A stretch of DNA of 64,000 bases from Trifolium pratense (GCF_020283565.1 NC_060061.1:43127362-43191361); one strand, 5' to 3'. Positions 11,933 to 23,377 are shown, counted from the first letter of the stretch. The notes: generated by a model not told the origin, from the letters alone. Program-made: numbers and translations.

Positions 11933-13305
11933 TTAAAAATGGTTTTATAAAATGAGAAAACTAAATTTTACAAAAAAAATTGATTAATCAGTGTTGGCAG
12001 TGGCACTAGTGTCGATAGCACTTTTGGAAGTTGGAATAAAAATATGGAAAAGAATCAGGAAGACCAAAAGATGAGAAGTTCGTTGAATAAAAGAGGAAAC
12101 AGTTGGGAGCATAACAAGTGACTTGAGGAGCATCTCTTTCTTGTTCCCTAGGAGAAAGAATAAAATTAAACTAACTAATAGATTTTTTTTAAGCGGGTAT
12201 CTATTCCGCGCAACTGCAGAGACTAATCCCTCGAGTTTTGTAAGACCTAAATGGATGACAAGTTCTTCCTAAGAGTTTTAACATTGTTGTATGTCCAAGC
12301 CAGAGATCAAATATAGGACCTTGGTTAAACTAAAGAGACATGCGACATCTCATCTAAGTCTAAATGCTCTTGGATAAACTAACTAATAGATTGAGATGAA
12401 ATGGTTAATGAATTTCACCAAAAAAAAATTAAATTATTTGGAAGAATTTAAATTTGATTTTGGGTAAAAACATTTCTTAACTAACTAGACTTTAATTGTC
12501 TTGCGGTTAAACTCTAAATAATTAGAATCTCCTTCCTCTAAGAACGGAAGGGTTAACCAAAAAAATTAAACTGTAATTGATTCATTAGTTAAGCTTTTTT
12601 TAGTAGATAATCTCCTTTTCACTAACAGCTGGAGCTGGTTACAGTTTATGGACGGTGATAAAGAATAAAGAAGGTAAATGCTGGAATGATGCTAACTGCT
12701 GGCAATGACACTGGATGTTGAAAATTCGATAAATTAGGAAACTTTAATTTAAATGAACTCTACCTAATATACAGTAATTGTTAGTGTATTTATTTGTCAT
12801 CTTTTTCTTTTTTTTAGCTTTCTTTGATCATGCACGAAATTTTCACTAAATAATTTTGGCTATTTTTTTTTTTTTTTTTATAACCCTTCCGTTTAAATAA
12901 TTTTGTTGAAAAAAGAAATACTTATGAGTAAATATTGTAAGCATTACTCTTTTGATTTTGGATTGAATCAAATATCAATCTTATAAAAAAAAAAATCAAG
13001 TTTTCTGGGTGATCTTCGCTTAGGTTATCATTTTTTCTAGTTTTTTTTTTTTTTTGGGTACAATTTTTCTAGTGTTTTTAGTCCATGTAAAAAACTAACA
13101 ATACTAATATATGCTAAGGTTTGAGACCTTAAATTAAATATGTTCCTTTTAAAAAATTTATTTAGGATTTAAGTTCTCTCGACATCACTTGTAATATTGA
13201 ACCATAGAAAAAATTCTAATTTCAACCGGATTTCACGATATCACTTGTGAGATGGATTTCTTTTGAATTAGTCGTCTTTAGATATTTAAACTCGGATCAC
13301 CGATA

Positions 13306-13440
13306 ATGAATTAGTCTAAGTGATAAAAAATTTAGTCCCCTTAAAATATGTGATCAAGAGTTCGATTTCTGGCTCATGCGTATGAAAAAAATTCGATTAT
13401 GAAAGAAGAATTCACCTTGTGTGCTCCATAAGTTCTCAAA
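13306..13440 (+). mobile_element. SINE family 3, copy 1
   Basis: GAATTAGTCTAAGTGATAA (A-box-like) is followed by ATCAAGAGTTCGATTTCTGG (B-box-like) and a tail ending CACCTTGTGTGCTCC. The same order of blocks appears in the copy at 43267-43377, which has a clear flanking duplication. This copy is diverged. Confidence 0.55.
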
Positions 13441-13449
13441 CGAAGATTA

Positions 13450-13880
13450 GTATTGCTGATCCTTCCTGATCAGAGAGGACGACCGCGCCGGCGTTGCTCA
13501 CGTAAGCCCCTATTAAAGCGGAGGGGGTTTGTGTATCTGCAGGTACTCCGACGCTCAAGTAAGTTAAGTGTGGACTGGAGGTTTTCTGTGCTAAATGATA
13601 CGTACCTTGCAAATGACAATGAGATGTGTATATATGGCCCCCAGTGCTGGGCCAAGGCCCTTGGTGGAATTAATGGTCATCAAGTGGCTGCCGGAAAACG
13701 GCTGGAAAGCCTTGATGAGCAGTTAATGCTCATCATTCCGGTGAACGGCTGTTACAACGCGTCGAGCGTTGTGACCGTTGGTGCTTGAGAGATTAGAATG
13801 GTGGGTTGTTCGCTACTTGGGCTTATGCTCGTTGATTCATGGATTTTCCTCTGCTATTGGGCTCAAGGCCCAGTCCAGAA
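13450..13880. mobile_element. GC-rich retrotransposon-like fragment (possible LTR remnant)
   Basis: An abrupt GC-rich island in AT-rich DNA, with CCGCGCCGGCGTTGCTCACG, TGCAGGTACTCCGACGCTCA and GCCGGAAAACGGCTGG. From memory, the phrase about a sugar-coded 'ACTCCGACGCTCAAGT' block occurs in legume LTRs. Open frames on both strands (13453-13788 and 13470-13655) reflect composition, not genes. No paired LTR, primer-binding site or polymerase is present in the window. Confidence 0.4.
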
Positions 13881-13928
13881 CAATTGTGGTGATAAAAAAA
13901 TAAACTCGGATCTTAAAATAAATATGAG

Positions 13929-14106
13929 TTTAATTGATACGTACTGACGGTGTAAAATAGTTTTACATTATCGTCCAATAAATAACCATCATTTTGCCAT
14001 GTCATGTTAAGAAAGTTGGGTGAAGTGAGATGATGTGGCAAAAAACATAGTTGGTATTGACTGACAGTGTAAAATTATTTTACACCGTTAGTACATATCA
14101 ATTAAA
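13929..14106. mobile_element. MITE family E, copy 1
   Basis: Terminal inverted repeats: TTAATTGATACGTACTGACG then GTGTAAAATAGTTTTACA on the left, and their approximate inverse ending TACATATCAATTAAA on the right. The interior (AACCATCATTTTGCCATGTC) appears in reverse complement in the copy at 58617-58794, so both arms and core are shared. Non-coding, about 178 bp. Confidence 0.8.
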
Positions 14107-14869
14107 TCCAATAAATATTACTCCAAAAGTGTATCAACAAACGATTTACCACCGCATCCTTTCTCGTGGAGAATAGAAGGAGTTACACAAAAAGAGAAGT
14201 TAATACTTAATTGTACTACCAAACAAGCGTGGAATCGCATAATCACAAGCTGTAATGCATGCATGCCCCAAGACCATATATATCAATACCAACCGTAAAG
14301 TGAAAAGGTATGCTTTTCGTGTGGGTTTCAATTTGAAAAATTATTTGGCATTTAAGTCCAGTTTGACCCTATTTATTTTATATTTTTTTATTTAAAAGAA
14401 ATAGTGCAGTATAAAATTGTATTTTACACTATTTTACCTTAAAAGAATTAGAGAAATAAAGTAAAGAAGTATAAAATAAGGAGAAGTTAGGTCAAATACA
14501 ATTTTTTACTTATTTATTACTTTTAAGCAGAGTGAAAAATAAGTAGGGGCAAACGGGATCTTAAGATCTAATCATAAAGGTTTAACTTCAAAAAAAAATG
14601 GGGTGAAGTGGATAGCTAGACTGTTTTGAGTTAGTAACTACTAGGTTACTAACTAGTTAAGGGTGAAAAGAATTATATGTGACTAATTCTTAAATTATTA
14701 ATTGAATTTTGTATAATATTATTTGCCATTTAAAAAATATAATTTTAGATTATTAATAATATATTCACATTTTTTAAGAATTTGCGGCAAACAAATGAAA
14801 ACTTCTAAGAGTGATTGACATTTTTATTACAAAATAAGTTATAACAAAGAGGTTCATGTGATACTGGTC

Positions 14870-15088
14870 TGTTTGAATTCAACTTATTTTTGAGTTTATG
14901 AAAATAATTTAAGCAAATAAATAAACTTTTATGTTATACTTAATTTATAAGTTTTCACTAACAAAAATTGTGGCTTTATAAGTTATTTTTTCATACATCT
15001 TGAAAAACTTATAATAATACATAAAAACTTATTTATTTACATAAGTTATTTTGCATAAACGCAAAAATAAGTCAATTCAAACGGACTC
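14870..15088. mobile_element. MITE family C, copy 2
   Basis: The left end GTCTGTTTGAATTCAACTTA and the reverse complement of the right end, GTCCGTTTGAATTGACTTAT, form 30-35 bp terminal inverted repeats. Non-coding, AT-rich. Its right border coincides with the TAA that starts the next MITE, so the two abut exactly. Confidence 0.8.
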
Positions 15089-15091
15089 TAA

Positions 15092-15498
15092 GGGCCCGAT
15101 TGGTTCGAGGTAGATGGAGAGCAGGGGAGGGGGGTAATCTTGACAAAAAAAGATTTCTTTTTATTAAATCATTTTTTCAAAAAAAAAAAATGTTTTTTAT
15201 TCTTAAACAAAAAATCTCAATTATCAGAGAGATTTGATTGGTTAAAAAAACGTTTTTTTTACAATGTTAAAAAAAGTTTTAAATTGGCAAAAGAAATATT
15301 TTAGATTCATCGAACATTTTAAATTGTGGGGGAACATTTTAAAAAAATTTGTTTTTAAATTTTGTTTCTTTTTTTCAAGAATAAAAAACATTTTTTTTTA
15401 AAAAAAAATGATTTAATAAAAAGAAATCTTGTTTTGTCAAGTTTACCTCCTCACCTCCCCTCCCTCTCCTCTCCATCTACCTCGAACCAATGAGGCCC
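15092..15498. mobile_element. Tourist-like MITE with TAA target-site duplication
   Basis: Ends GGGCCCGATTGGTTCGAGGT and, on the other strand, GGGCCTCATTGGTTCGAGGT form inverted repeats that continue through TAGATGGAGAG. The 3-bp TAA flanks both sides (15089-15091 and 15499-15501). A 3-bp TAA/TTA duplication with GGGCC-type termini is the hallmark of PIF/Harbinger (Tourist) MITEs. The interior is made of poly-A and poly-T runs with further self-complementarity. Confidence 0.85.
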
Positions 15499-16834
15499 TA
15501 AGTATAACTTTTGAACAAAACTTATGATTTTTAAGACAAAACACCGAATTGGATAAAATTGAAACAATTTTAAAAGTAGTATGACAAAAAAAAATTGATT
15601 TTAAAAAGAGATTACTATTTTGTATTTTTGTGAGTATATAACATTAAAGACATATAGTGCAATTAAGCCTACAAATTAAGGAGTTTATTTCAGAGTGTAG
15701 ACCATAAAATGTAGGAGATGCATGCATGCATGTGACGTTGCTAGAACATGTATACCACCGACAATATTTTCTTCTCATTTTGGTTTATTCATTTTCCTTT
15801 ATCGTTTGGTTGCAAAGCATGACTTAGATTGTGCTTTACATTACATTTACTTGGGATTTGTTGTTCTTTCTTCTTAACAATTCCAAAGTCTCGTGTTAAG
15901 ATAGAAAGGAAATTTAATGTGGTTGATTAGTCTCTGGTTTTATTTTTATTTATCTAAAAAAATAAAAGGAGAAATTCAAAAAATGAAGAAGAATTAGTTG
16001 ATTAAGTTAGGAATATCTTGTGTGTTAGAGAGATTGGGTTATTGACTATTGTCAAGGAGAATTCACCCAAAAAGAAGGGGGTGTGAGTATTAATATTATA
16101 TAAATTTCACAAGTGAGATTCACTCCATGTATTATATTTTTTCTTAAGTTACACATAACCTACCAATAATTATAATATCATATCTTCACTTAAAAAAACA
16201 AAAATGTGATACATATATTAAGCAAACCTTTTAAAGAAGAAAATTAAAATATTGTTTAACACATGATGACAGAAGAATCAGAAGATCCCTAGTAGTAAGT
16301 GAATGAAACTGTGATGGAAGGAATATTCAGCATGAAATCGATAATTACAAAAAGGAACAAGCTTATAAAAAAAACAAAGAAATTACTCACATTGGTGAAA
16401 AAATGTCGATCGGATATAACTTATATGAAGAACGTCTAAGTTAAAGGTAAATAAGGTCAAAAGGCCACTAACAACAAGGTCAATAAGCCGACAACAATAT
16501 TAATATTGTTGTCGTTGGTCTATTAACATTATTGTTGTGGCGTCGACATTCAGCTATCATGATAGTGACATACCGTTAAGGTATAATTTCACATTTTTGC
16601 CTATAATTATAAGTGAGATGTGCAAATTGTTTGATATTTAAGTTGAATCTCAATGGTTTGACAAAACATAAGATAACAAATCAAGCATACCAATAAGGAC
16701 ACAAATATAATTATTAAATTTTATTCTCAAACACTAATTTAAACATATACTAAAATAACATGTCAAATTAACACTCATGAACTAGATGGTGACATATGAA
16801 CCATCAAATCACATTACATTATATGCTAATAATT

Positions 16835-19800
16835 TTAATAATTGTTGGGTTTTGTTAGAGAATTTTCCTTCATCTTTTCCACCATCTTCTCTTTGATAAG
16901 CCTTCTCATTATTTTACCCGAAGGTGATTTTGGTATAGCTTCAACAAAGTGAACCACTCTCACTTTCTTGTAATGAGCAGCATTAGAAGCAACATAGTTC
17001 ATAATATCTTCTTCGGTCTCTTTTGCACCTTTGCTCAAAACAACACTTGCAGCTGGAATTTCCCCTGCCTCTTCATCTGGTAATCTGAATAATCATTGCA
17101 CAAAACAACATAAGATTGCAACTTATAAGATTTAATTCATATAGACCGTTTGTATAAATATATCTGACACGGTCAATCATAATCGTCAGATCATTAAAAA
17201 TATTTGACTTTAAAATTAAATATCTCTAAAGTCACATGATTGGTTGTAATTTGTCGACAGTAAATCCTTTTACACTAACAATGTATCAAAATTAAACTCA
17301 ATCTTATATTACATTGATCGGTTACTTACGGTACAACAGCTGCATCTTCAACTGAAGAATGAGACAGCAAAATAGCCTCTAACTCTGCAGGAGCAACCTG
17401 TATTCATAAAAAAGTAAGACATAAATTAATTTTAGCATATACTTTTTCATATGATTCCTTAGGCTTATAGATACATGTTATTTTATGACCAAGTTCAAGC
17501 TCATAATCTATTTGGTAAATTAGTAATACATATTATGTGTAGGTGATGCATGAATGTTACATGATGTTCAAATTTGTTCATAAATAGGAACAAGAACTTA
17601 CTTGAAAGCCTTTATATTTAATCAACTCCTTAATTCGATCAACAATAAAAACATTTTCTTCATCATCTATGAATCCAATATCACCAGTATGAAGCCATCC
17701 ATTCTTGTCAATAGTCTGAGCAGTCTCATCCACCTGTTTATAGTAACCTAATAAAGACACAAATAACTTATATTACATATTTATATTTATGATATAACTA
17801 TACATAATGTTACACATAGTTTTTTAATTTTGGGGGTCAAGTAGCCTAGTGGCTAGAATTTCACTTTTTAAAGTGAAATAGTGGGAGTACCAGAGTTCGG
17901 ACCCCGGTCCCTGCATTTTACATGCAATGTCCCTACTCTCTACCAACTGAACTATGTTCACATGGACATGTTACACATAGTTTTATAAGGAATATTGTAT
18001 CTACATTTTCCATTACCTTGCATTACACATTGGCTTCTTACACAAAGTTCCCCTGGTGTGTTCCTTGGGAGGGATCTACCTGTCTCAGGATCAATAAACT
18101 TGACTTCCAAATTTGGAAGGATAAAACCAACTGAATTTTTATGTGTACTTCCTAATCCTTTTTGTGCAAATGTAAGTGTGATGCAACTATGCTCAGTTAG
18201 TCCATATGCCTGCATAATAATAAACTTGCACTTGAGAAAAACATACTATAAGTACCTAAGTAGTAGATTTGGATTGCGTGCAGTCAACAATCTCACACAT
18301 TTATACGGTCAACATATTGGTAGTCGTTGGATTGAGATTGGAAATGGTCCATATTTCAAGCTTGGTACTTTAGATTTTAAATAAAATAAAAAATTTCTTG
18401 CTTTTTGCACGGTTTGATCTCAATCCAGTGACTACTGATGTACTGACTACATGAATGCGTGAAATTGTGACTGCAGACAGCCAAAATTGGTGAAAAAGTA
18501 TTTTTAAAATTTCCATCATTTCCTTTACAAATTGCAACTAATAGTAAAGAAAACAATGAAAATAGAAAATATTTATAGTGAACTAATATTATAGAAGGAT
18601 GAAGTGAGAACCTCTTGGACAACAACACCAGGGAACTTATGTTGAAAGGAAGTAAGTATTTCAGGTGCAAGTGGTGCAGCAGCAGTCATAATAGCTTGAA
18701 GCTTAAGCTTACTAAGATCAAATTCATCAACTATAGGATTTTTAACCAAACCAAGAATAATAGGTGGAACAATAGGTGCAAATGTGACCTCGTGTGTAAT
18801 CAAAGCTTTCAAAAATATTTTCAAATCATATCTTCCCATAACCACAACTTTCCCTTTGTTTCTAATAGTTGCACAACATATTCCAGTGATGCCATAAATG
18901 TGAAAAAATGGAATTAACCCTAATGTGGTAACTTGACCAATCATTTCTGGCACTACACTAAAGAGTGTAGAGCAAAGATTTGCGACGAGATTTCTGTGTG
19001 TAAGCATCACACCCTTTGACATTCCTGTTGTGCCGGAGGAGAATGGCATGGCACAAAGATCGTTTTGGTTAATTGGTTCTTTCATTAAATCGTCGCCTGC
19101 CTTGTCTGCTGCTTCAAGAAGTTTGTTCCAATTCATAGCATCTTCAACAAGTTCATCTCCTAGGACAATCACAGGTAGTCCTAGAGTTTTCACCTGTTCC
19201 ATTTTCAATTCAACAAGTCTCAAAATCTAGTTCAACATGTTCAATTGTAATTAAAAGTAAAAATACTTTTAAATCAATGTGACAAATCAATGTTCAAATC
19301 CTAGTTAAAAGATGTGTCTATATTTTGTGTCAAATAGTACTCGTATAACAATTGGAGGAATCTATGAGAAACAAAAAAAAATGATATATTTGGTAGGGAG
19401 GACCACGGTTCGATGCCCCGCTACTGCGATCGGGAGGGGGCTGGAACCACTTGATGTCAGAACTGACCCTTGAACTAGATTAGACAGTCCAGTGGGCCAG
19501 ATACTGGTGGTGAAAACAAACATTAAAAATAGATGTGATTTATGATGTAGAAGGAGTTACCTTTTCATGAGTTGAACTATTTGTGATAATTAATTTGGCA
19601 TCAGCAGATTCAGCTTGTTTCTTAATTTCTGAAGTATGTGAAGCTGGATTTGCACCTGAAAATACACCACCAGAATCCATAATCCCTAAAGCAACAATAG
19701 CATATTCAACTACATTTGGAAGTACAACAATCACAACACTTCCTTTTCTCAAACCAAGAGATCTTAAAGCCTTTGAAAATCTATGTATATCCCTCGCTAC

Positions 19801-19983
19801 CTCGCTATATGTAACCCCTTTTCCACTCTCCGCATCGACAAATGCAACCTTATCACCATAAAATTCAACATTTTGAAGCACAAATTCTGGCAATGTCACG
19901 TTGTCCGGAACCGGAACAGGCGAATATTGGCTATGGAAAATGTGTTCATGCTCATCTACAACATTTTCTATGTAGGTTCCCAT
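16835..19983 (-). CDS. ACOS5: ACOS5-type fatty acyl-CoA synthetase (4CL-like 1)
   Basis: Spliced CDS in transcript order: 19983-19561, 19193-18612, 18209-18017, 17747-17602, 17397-17330, 17084-16835. All introns are GT-AG; product 553 aa (Arabidopsis ACOS5 is about 540). Adenylate-forming enzyme signatures: P-loop-like [10 protein letters not shown] near residues 193-202, AYGLTEHSC (336-344), GELCVRSQ (from 388), HTGDIG, and the catalytic lysine in SPSGK (residue 528). The N-terminal and core sequence closely follow Arabidopsis ACOS5/4CLL1 as I recall it, more than true 4-coumarate ligases. ACOS5 activates medium- and long-chain hydroxy fatty acids in the tapetum for sporopollenin of the pollen wall. 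There is no C-terminal peroxisomal SKL signal. The frame is open upstream to 20079 but that part overlaps the TATA box, so ATG 19983 is used. Introns 1, 2 and 3 each carry a small mobile element. Confidence 0.95.
17824..17967 (+). mobile_element. SINE family 2 in ACOS5 intron 3, perfect 17-bp TSD
   Basis: A-box-like AGTAGCCTAGTGGCTAGAA and B-box-like AGAGTTCGGACCCCGG mark a tRNA-derived head; the body ends in CCAACTGAACTATGTTCAC. ATGTTACACATAGTTTT flanks it perfectly at 17807-17823 and 17968-17984. It lies antisense to ACOS5, inside the intron at 17748-18016. The perfect duplication suggests a recent insertion. A related, decayed copy is at 59765-59855. Confidence 0.85.
18271..18482. mobile_element. 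MITE family F in ACOS5 intron 2
   Basis: The left arm (GTGCAGTCAACAATCTCACA through GTCGTTGGATTGAGAT) mirrors the right arm (ATCTCAATCCAGTGACTACT through TTGTGACTGCAGACAGCC). Arms are about 70 bp, imperfect, separated by a short AT-rich loop. It fills most of the 402-bp intron at 18210-18611. Confidence 0.75.
19392..19520 (+). mobile_element. SINE family 1, copy 2, in ACOS5 intron 1
   Basis: Same block order as the copy at 7023-7135: GGTAGGGAGGACCACGGTTC, CGATCGGGAGGGGGCTGG, AACCACTTGATGTCAGAACT, then GGTGGTGAAAAC and an A-rich tail. It lies in the intron 19194-19560, antisense to the gene. No clean target duplication seen. Confidence 0.75.
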
Positions 19984-20056
19984 GTTTAAGTGTTTTTTGT
20001 GGATAAGCAATTGATAAAAGGATGGAGTTGAATAGTGAAGTTGAGGATTTGAGATT

Positions 20057-20064
20057 ATTATATA
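20057..20064 (-). promoter_or_regulatory. ACOS5: TATA box of the ACOS5 gene
   Basis: TATATAAT on the minus strand, 74 bp upstream of the ATG at 19983. It predicts a start site near 20028 and a short 5'UTR, and argues against the longer open frame that begins at 20079. Confidence 0.6.
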
Positions 20065-20079
20065 GACATTTTTAGTCAT

Positions 20080-22551
20080 TAGTCATACTTTTTGTATGGT
20101 TTGAAGTTAGAAAAGTTGTAAGTAAAGTGAAATTGAAAATTTGACATGCATGTGGTTTTTGTTGGTGAGTATTTGTTGAATCATGAAATTGACAATGGCC
20201 AACTACAATATTTGGCTATTCTTATCCAACTAATGAATCAAATAGGTAAACGGTTTCTCTATTTTGGTGAATGTTCCTTCATTAACAAATAAATGTAGGT
20301 GACGCCTATTGCTTATGCAATGAAAGGTTTATTGTTTCAATTCTAACACCAGAATATAGTCATATAGAAGATATGTTTGTGTATCATAAAAGTGATAAGA
20401 GATTTGGACTTTTATGTTCATATTCAATCACTAATTTTTATTTTCCAATAGAGATTAATCGTTGCTAAATGACGGTAAAAGTTTATACTTTTAATATGGT
20501 AACAAATATGTGTGTGACATGTGTTGCACTTTGAATTTTTAGTAGATTTGTAGCCCGGTTTGGATTTATTTTTTTCAAAATTGGGATAAAGTTTGCAAAA
20601 TCCATTCTATGCGTGTACTCCAAATTCAAATTAAAATCAACTAGTGTAAGAACTCGTGTCTTCTTTTTTTCTTTTTTATGGATAAGAACTCGTGTCTTGT
20701 ATAAGAAATTTTGACTTAAAAATATTTGTACGAAAAGTGGAGGTCTGTGTTAGTAAGTTAGATGTTATCTTAATAGTTTTTACTTTTTAGAAGACAAATC
20801 TTAGACCTCCTGTTTAACACTCTTTTAGTGTCCCTTGGTTGTTATTTTTTTTAGTGAAGACACATTTTGATTTTTCACAAGAAATAAGAATTTTATGTTT
20901 TTTGTAGATGCTAACATAACAACACAATTACAAGATATAAAAAGTCATACACATATACATGATAAAAAGAAATTAAAACATTGAAGAGGATATAAGATGA
21001 ATTATCCTCTCTCAACTGAATTTTTTTCATAAACAAAAGTTAATGATCAAAATCTTAAATTCTTTTCTCCTCCGATCTCACAAATTCTTTTGTGATTCTC
21101 ACCTTTGCTTTGACGCCATCCGCTCTCACCATTTTCACTCTTTCTCCTCCATTCATATTATTCTTTCTCATTGTTCGTCTCCACTTCGCTTCTCTTAATG
21201 CGACGCCAAAAGGAAAAGGACCAAAGTAGATATGTTTTATTTTAATTGCAGTGACGCCTTTGGGGTGACGTCACGTGGACACGAGTCACATGAAATTCAA
21301 AGTAAATGAAGAAAATATTAACTTCTAGCTAAACTATAATCAAATGGAAATGAAATTTTGAGATACAACCAAGATGCTTAATTTTTTTTTATTTTGACAG
21401 GAAATGATTTTCATTGATAACTAGGAAATCCTTACAAAAAGAAGACATAATTTGGTCAGGAACATTGCCTTCCCAAGACTTACATCCACAAGAAAGTGCC
21501 AATAAGTCAAAAAAGAAAGTGCCAAACCAACAAGGCTATAAGCAACAAAACAACATTGCAATCTCATTTAACAAATCTAACACTAGCATTCTCTAGCCTT
21601 GCAAGAATTTCTAAACAATCCAAGGCTAAAATAGCAATAGCAGCAGGTTTTGTAATACCACTTCACCACTATTGTTGCCACAATTTCCTTTTGAAAGGAA
21701 TCATCCCTTTTGAAAACACAAGCATATCTTTGATGCCACAATTTCCATAAGGTGATGCTGAATAATTGTTGAGCCAAAATATCTATTGCAAGCAACCAAT
21801 GCAGTAACCAATCACAGAAATCAGTGTTATGGGCCAAGTGAGTAAATAAAATAGCACTCATCCCCTATGAAATTGAACCAAATACCTCCCTCCAAACATA
21901 AGATATATCATATATATCAGTCAAAGTCCTAAGTATTCCCAACCTTATAAGTTATGATATCCCTAATACATTGATTAAGGGTGGAAATTGATATAGTAAA
22001 AATGGCTTGTTTGATGTACCACTATTACAACATTTGCAAGTCAAAAAGACAAAAGATTGATTAAAGCCTTGAGAGTAAAAATTGTTTTATCAGAATGTAT
22101 GTATTGTATTGTTTTGTTTATGTGTTCATGTTATTGAATAACTTACAAATGTTTTATGAATTATGACTTGTTACAACAAGGAAGATTTGAACAATGTTTT
22201 ACCCCAGAATGTATTTGCCTTTGAATATATTTCATCCATGTCATAGCCAACCTATCGACCATTTGTAAAGCAATTTTACACATGTATCCGATAAAAATTT
22301 ACGATTATGATAACATATTCGTCTACTTTTGTAAATTAATCTTAAATCAATAATATAGAAGTGAAAAATTCTTGGGTTTACAATAGAACCCTCTGCAGAT
22401 TCAATTAAAAACAATAACTAACTAAATTAAAATGTTAAACTAATTAACAATAAATTATTTATCCATCAAGATAATAAAACAGATACTAATACTAATAGTT
22501 CAAAAGAATTGCCTAGACAAAAAAAAAAATCACATAAAATTGCAAAACGCC
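20080..22551. other. Intergenic region between ACOS5 and the AGP gene
   Basis: No intact gene. It includes the rest of the ACOS5 promoter, a decayed LINE fragment at 21400-21870 (listed) and AT-rich sequence. At 21060-21260 a C/T-rich stretch is followed by CGCCTTTGGGGTGACGTCAC, which contains a TGACGTCA palindrome of the bZIP-binding type, but no gene starts nearby. Confidence 0.5.
21400..21870 (-). pseudogene. Decayed LINE (non-LTR retrotransposon) fragment
   Basis: On the minus strand, the frame at 21861-21583 reads LLHWLLAIDILAQQLFSITL and LWKLWHQRYACVFK. This resembles the tryptophan-rich linker between the zinc-knuckle and RNase H regions of plant LINE polyproteins. Just downstream in another frame, LDCLEILARLENAS resembles the RNase H helix, so at least one frameshift is present. 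The conserved reverse-transcriptase core is absent. It is a non-functional remnant. Confidence 0.6.
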
Positions 22552-23223
22552 TTAGAAAGATAAGGCGACCCAAAAAGCAACAGCACCACACAAAATAACT
22601 GGAGCCCTGAGATTTGACATTGAACCCGAATCATCACCGATAGGACCCGGTGAAGTCTCCGGCGAAGAACTCGACGGTGCAGTTCCAACAGGCGGTGATT
22701 TGCTTGACGGAAGTGTCGCCGGTGAATCTGCCGGGGTAGCCGAACTTGAAGAGATTCCTGGAGAAGAAGCCTCTGGTGGAGAAGAAACAGACGGACCCTC
22801 GGTCACCGATGGAGCCGCAACAGGACTACTCACCGGAGACACCGCTGCCGTTGGTGGAGGAGTCGCCGGAGATTGAACCGGTGGTGAAGATGCATTATGG
22901 GATGGACTGATTGCCGGAGAAATTGAAGACGGCGGCTGAACGGTCGGAGACTTCGCCGGTGGGGCTGTTGCTGGCGGTTGTGTAGACCCAGATGGAGAAA
23001 TCGACGGAGTTTGTGAAGGCGGAGATAAAGTTGGAGACTTTGCAGGGGGTGTTTTAGAAACTGCCGGAGACTGTGCCGGAGAAATAGAAACCGAAGATGG
23101 TGGTTTCGCCGGCGGCTGTGAAACCGATGACTTAGGGGAAGAAGCCGGAGCATTATCTGAACGAACCAAAATCAAAGTTGTGAAGAACATAGAAAGTACG
23201 AAGAGTGAAAAAAACTTATTCAT
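22552..23223 (-). CDS. Classical arabinogalactan protein
   Basis: Single-exon CDS, 223 aa. It has an N-terminal signal peptide (hydrophobic FSLFVLSMFFTTLILV, cleavage near residue 22), then about 170 residues dominated by Pro, Ser, Ala, Thr and Val with SPA, APP, SPPA and TPP motifs. These are the sites for proline hydroxylation and type II arabinogalactan attachment. It ends in GDDSGSMS and a hydrophobic tail (VILCGAVAFWVALSF), as expected for GPI-anchor addition at the plasma membrane. There is no Lys-rich insert of the AGP17/18 kind and no FAS1 domain. Biased composition makes orthology assignment from sequence unreliable, so no symbol is given. A TATA box lies 148 bp upstream. Confidence 0.88.
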   Translation of the reverse strand: MNKFFSLFVLSMFFTTLILVRSDNAPASSPKSSVSQPPAKPPSSVSISPAQSPAVSKTPPAKSPTLSPPSQTPSISPSGSTQPPATAPPAKSPTVQPPSSISPAISPSHNASSPPVQSPATPPPTAAVSPVSSPVAAPSVTEGPSVSSPPEASSPGISSSSATPADSPATLPSSKSPPVGTAPSSSSPETSPGPIGDDSGSMSNLRAPVILCGAVAFWVALSF

Positions 23224-23370
23224 TTTTGAAGTTATTTTGAGGATTTGGAAAGTACGAGGAAAAAATGAAACAATGTGTTTGTGAGTAACAACGTTGGAAA
23301 TCTAAGTGGTCGTGTTTTGTTTTGTGGCAAAGTGTGTCTTTTGAGAAACGTTGAAACGTTGGTGTTGGGA

Positions 23371-23377
23371 ATTTATA
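23371..23377 (-). promoter_or_regulatory. Candidate TATA box of the AGP gene
   Basis: TATAAAT on the minus strand, 148 bp upstream of the AGP start codon, predicting transcription from about 23345 and a 5'UTR near 120 bp. Confidence 0.5.

Larger units (their letters stand above)
11342..16834. other. Gene-free, MITE-rich region between FLA and ACOS5
   Basis: No coding gene is supported across 5.5 kb. The sequence is AT-rich with long A or T runs, and carries several foldback elements (11703-11932, 13929-14106, 14870-15088, 15092-15498), SINE-like pieces (near 12200-12370 and 13306-13440) and a GC-rich retrotransposon-like island (13450-13880). Sequence between these elements shows nothing I recognise. 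Confidence 0.6.

Noticed and set aside
13453..13788. 111-codon frame
   Set aside because: It lies in a GC-rich retrotransposon-like island and has no recognisable domain; the opposite strand is also open.
17824..17967. tRNA gene in ACOS5 intron 3
   Set aside because: A- and B-box-like motifs are present but the acceptor and anticodon stems do not pair. The 17-bp duplication shows it is a SINE.
19984..20079. 32-codon upstream extension of ACOS5
   Set aside because: It overlaps the TATA box at 20057-20064, and ACOS5 homologues begin near the chosen ATG.
22552..23223. Extensin or other hydroxyproline-rich protein instead of AGP
   Set aside because: There are no repeated Ser-Pro4 or Tyr cross-linking motifs; dispersed SP/AP/TP pairs and a GPI-type tail fit a classical AGP.
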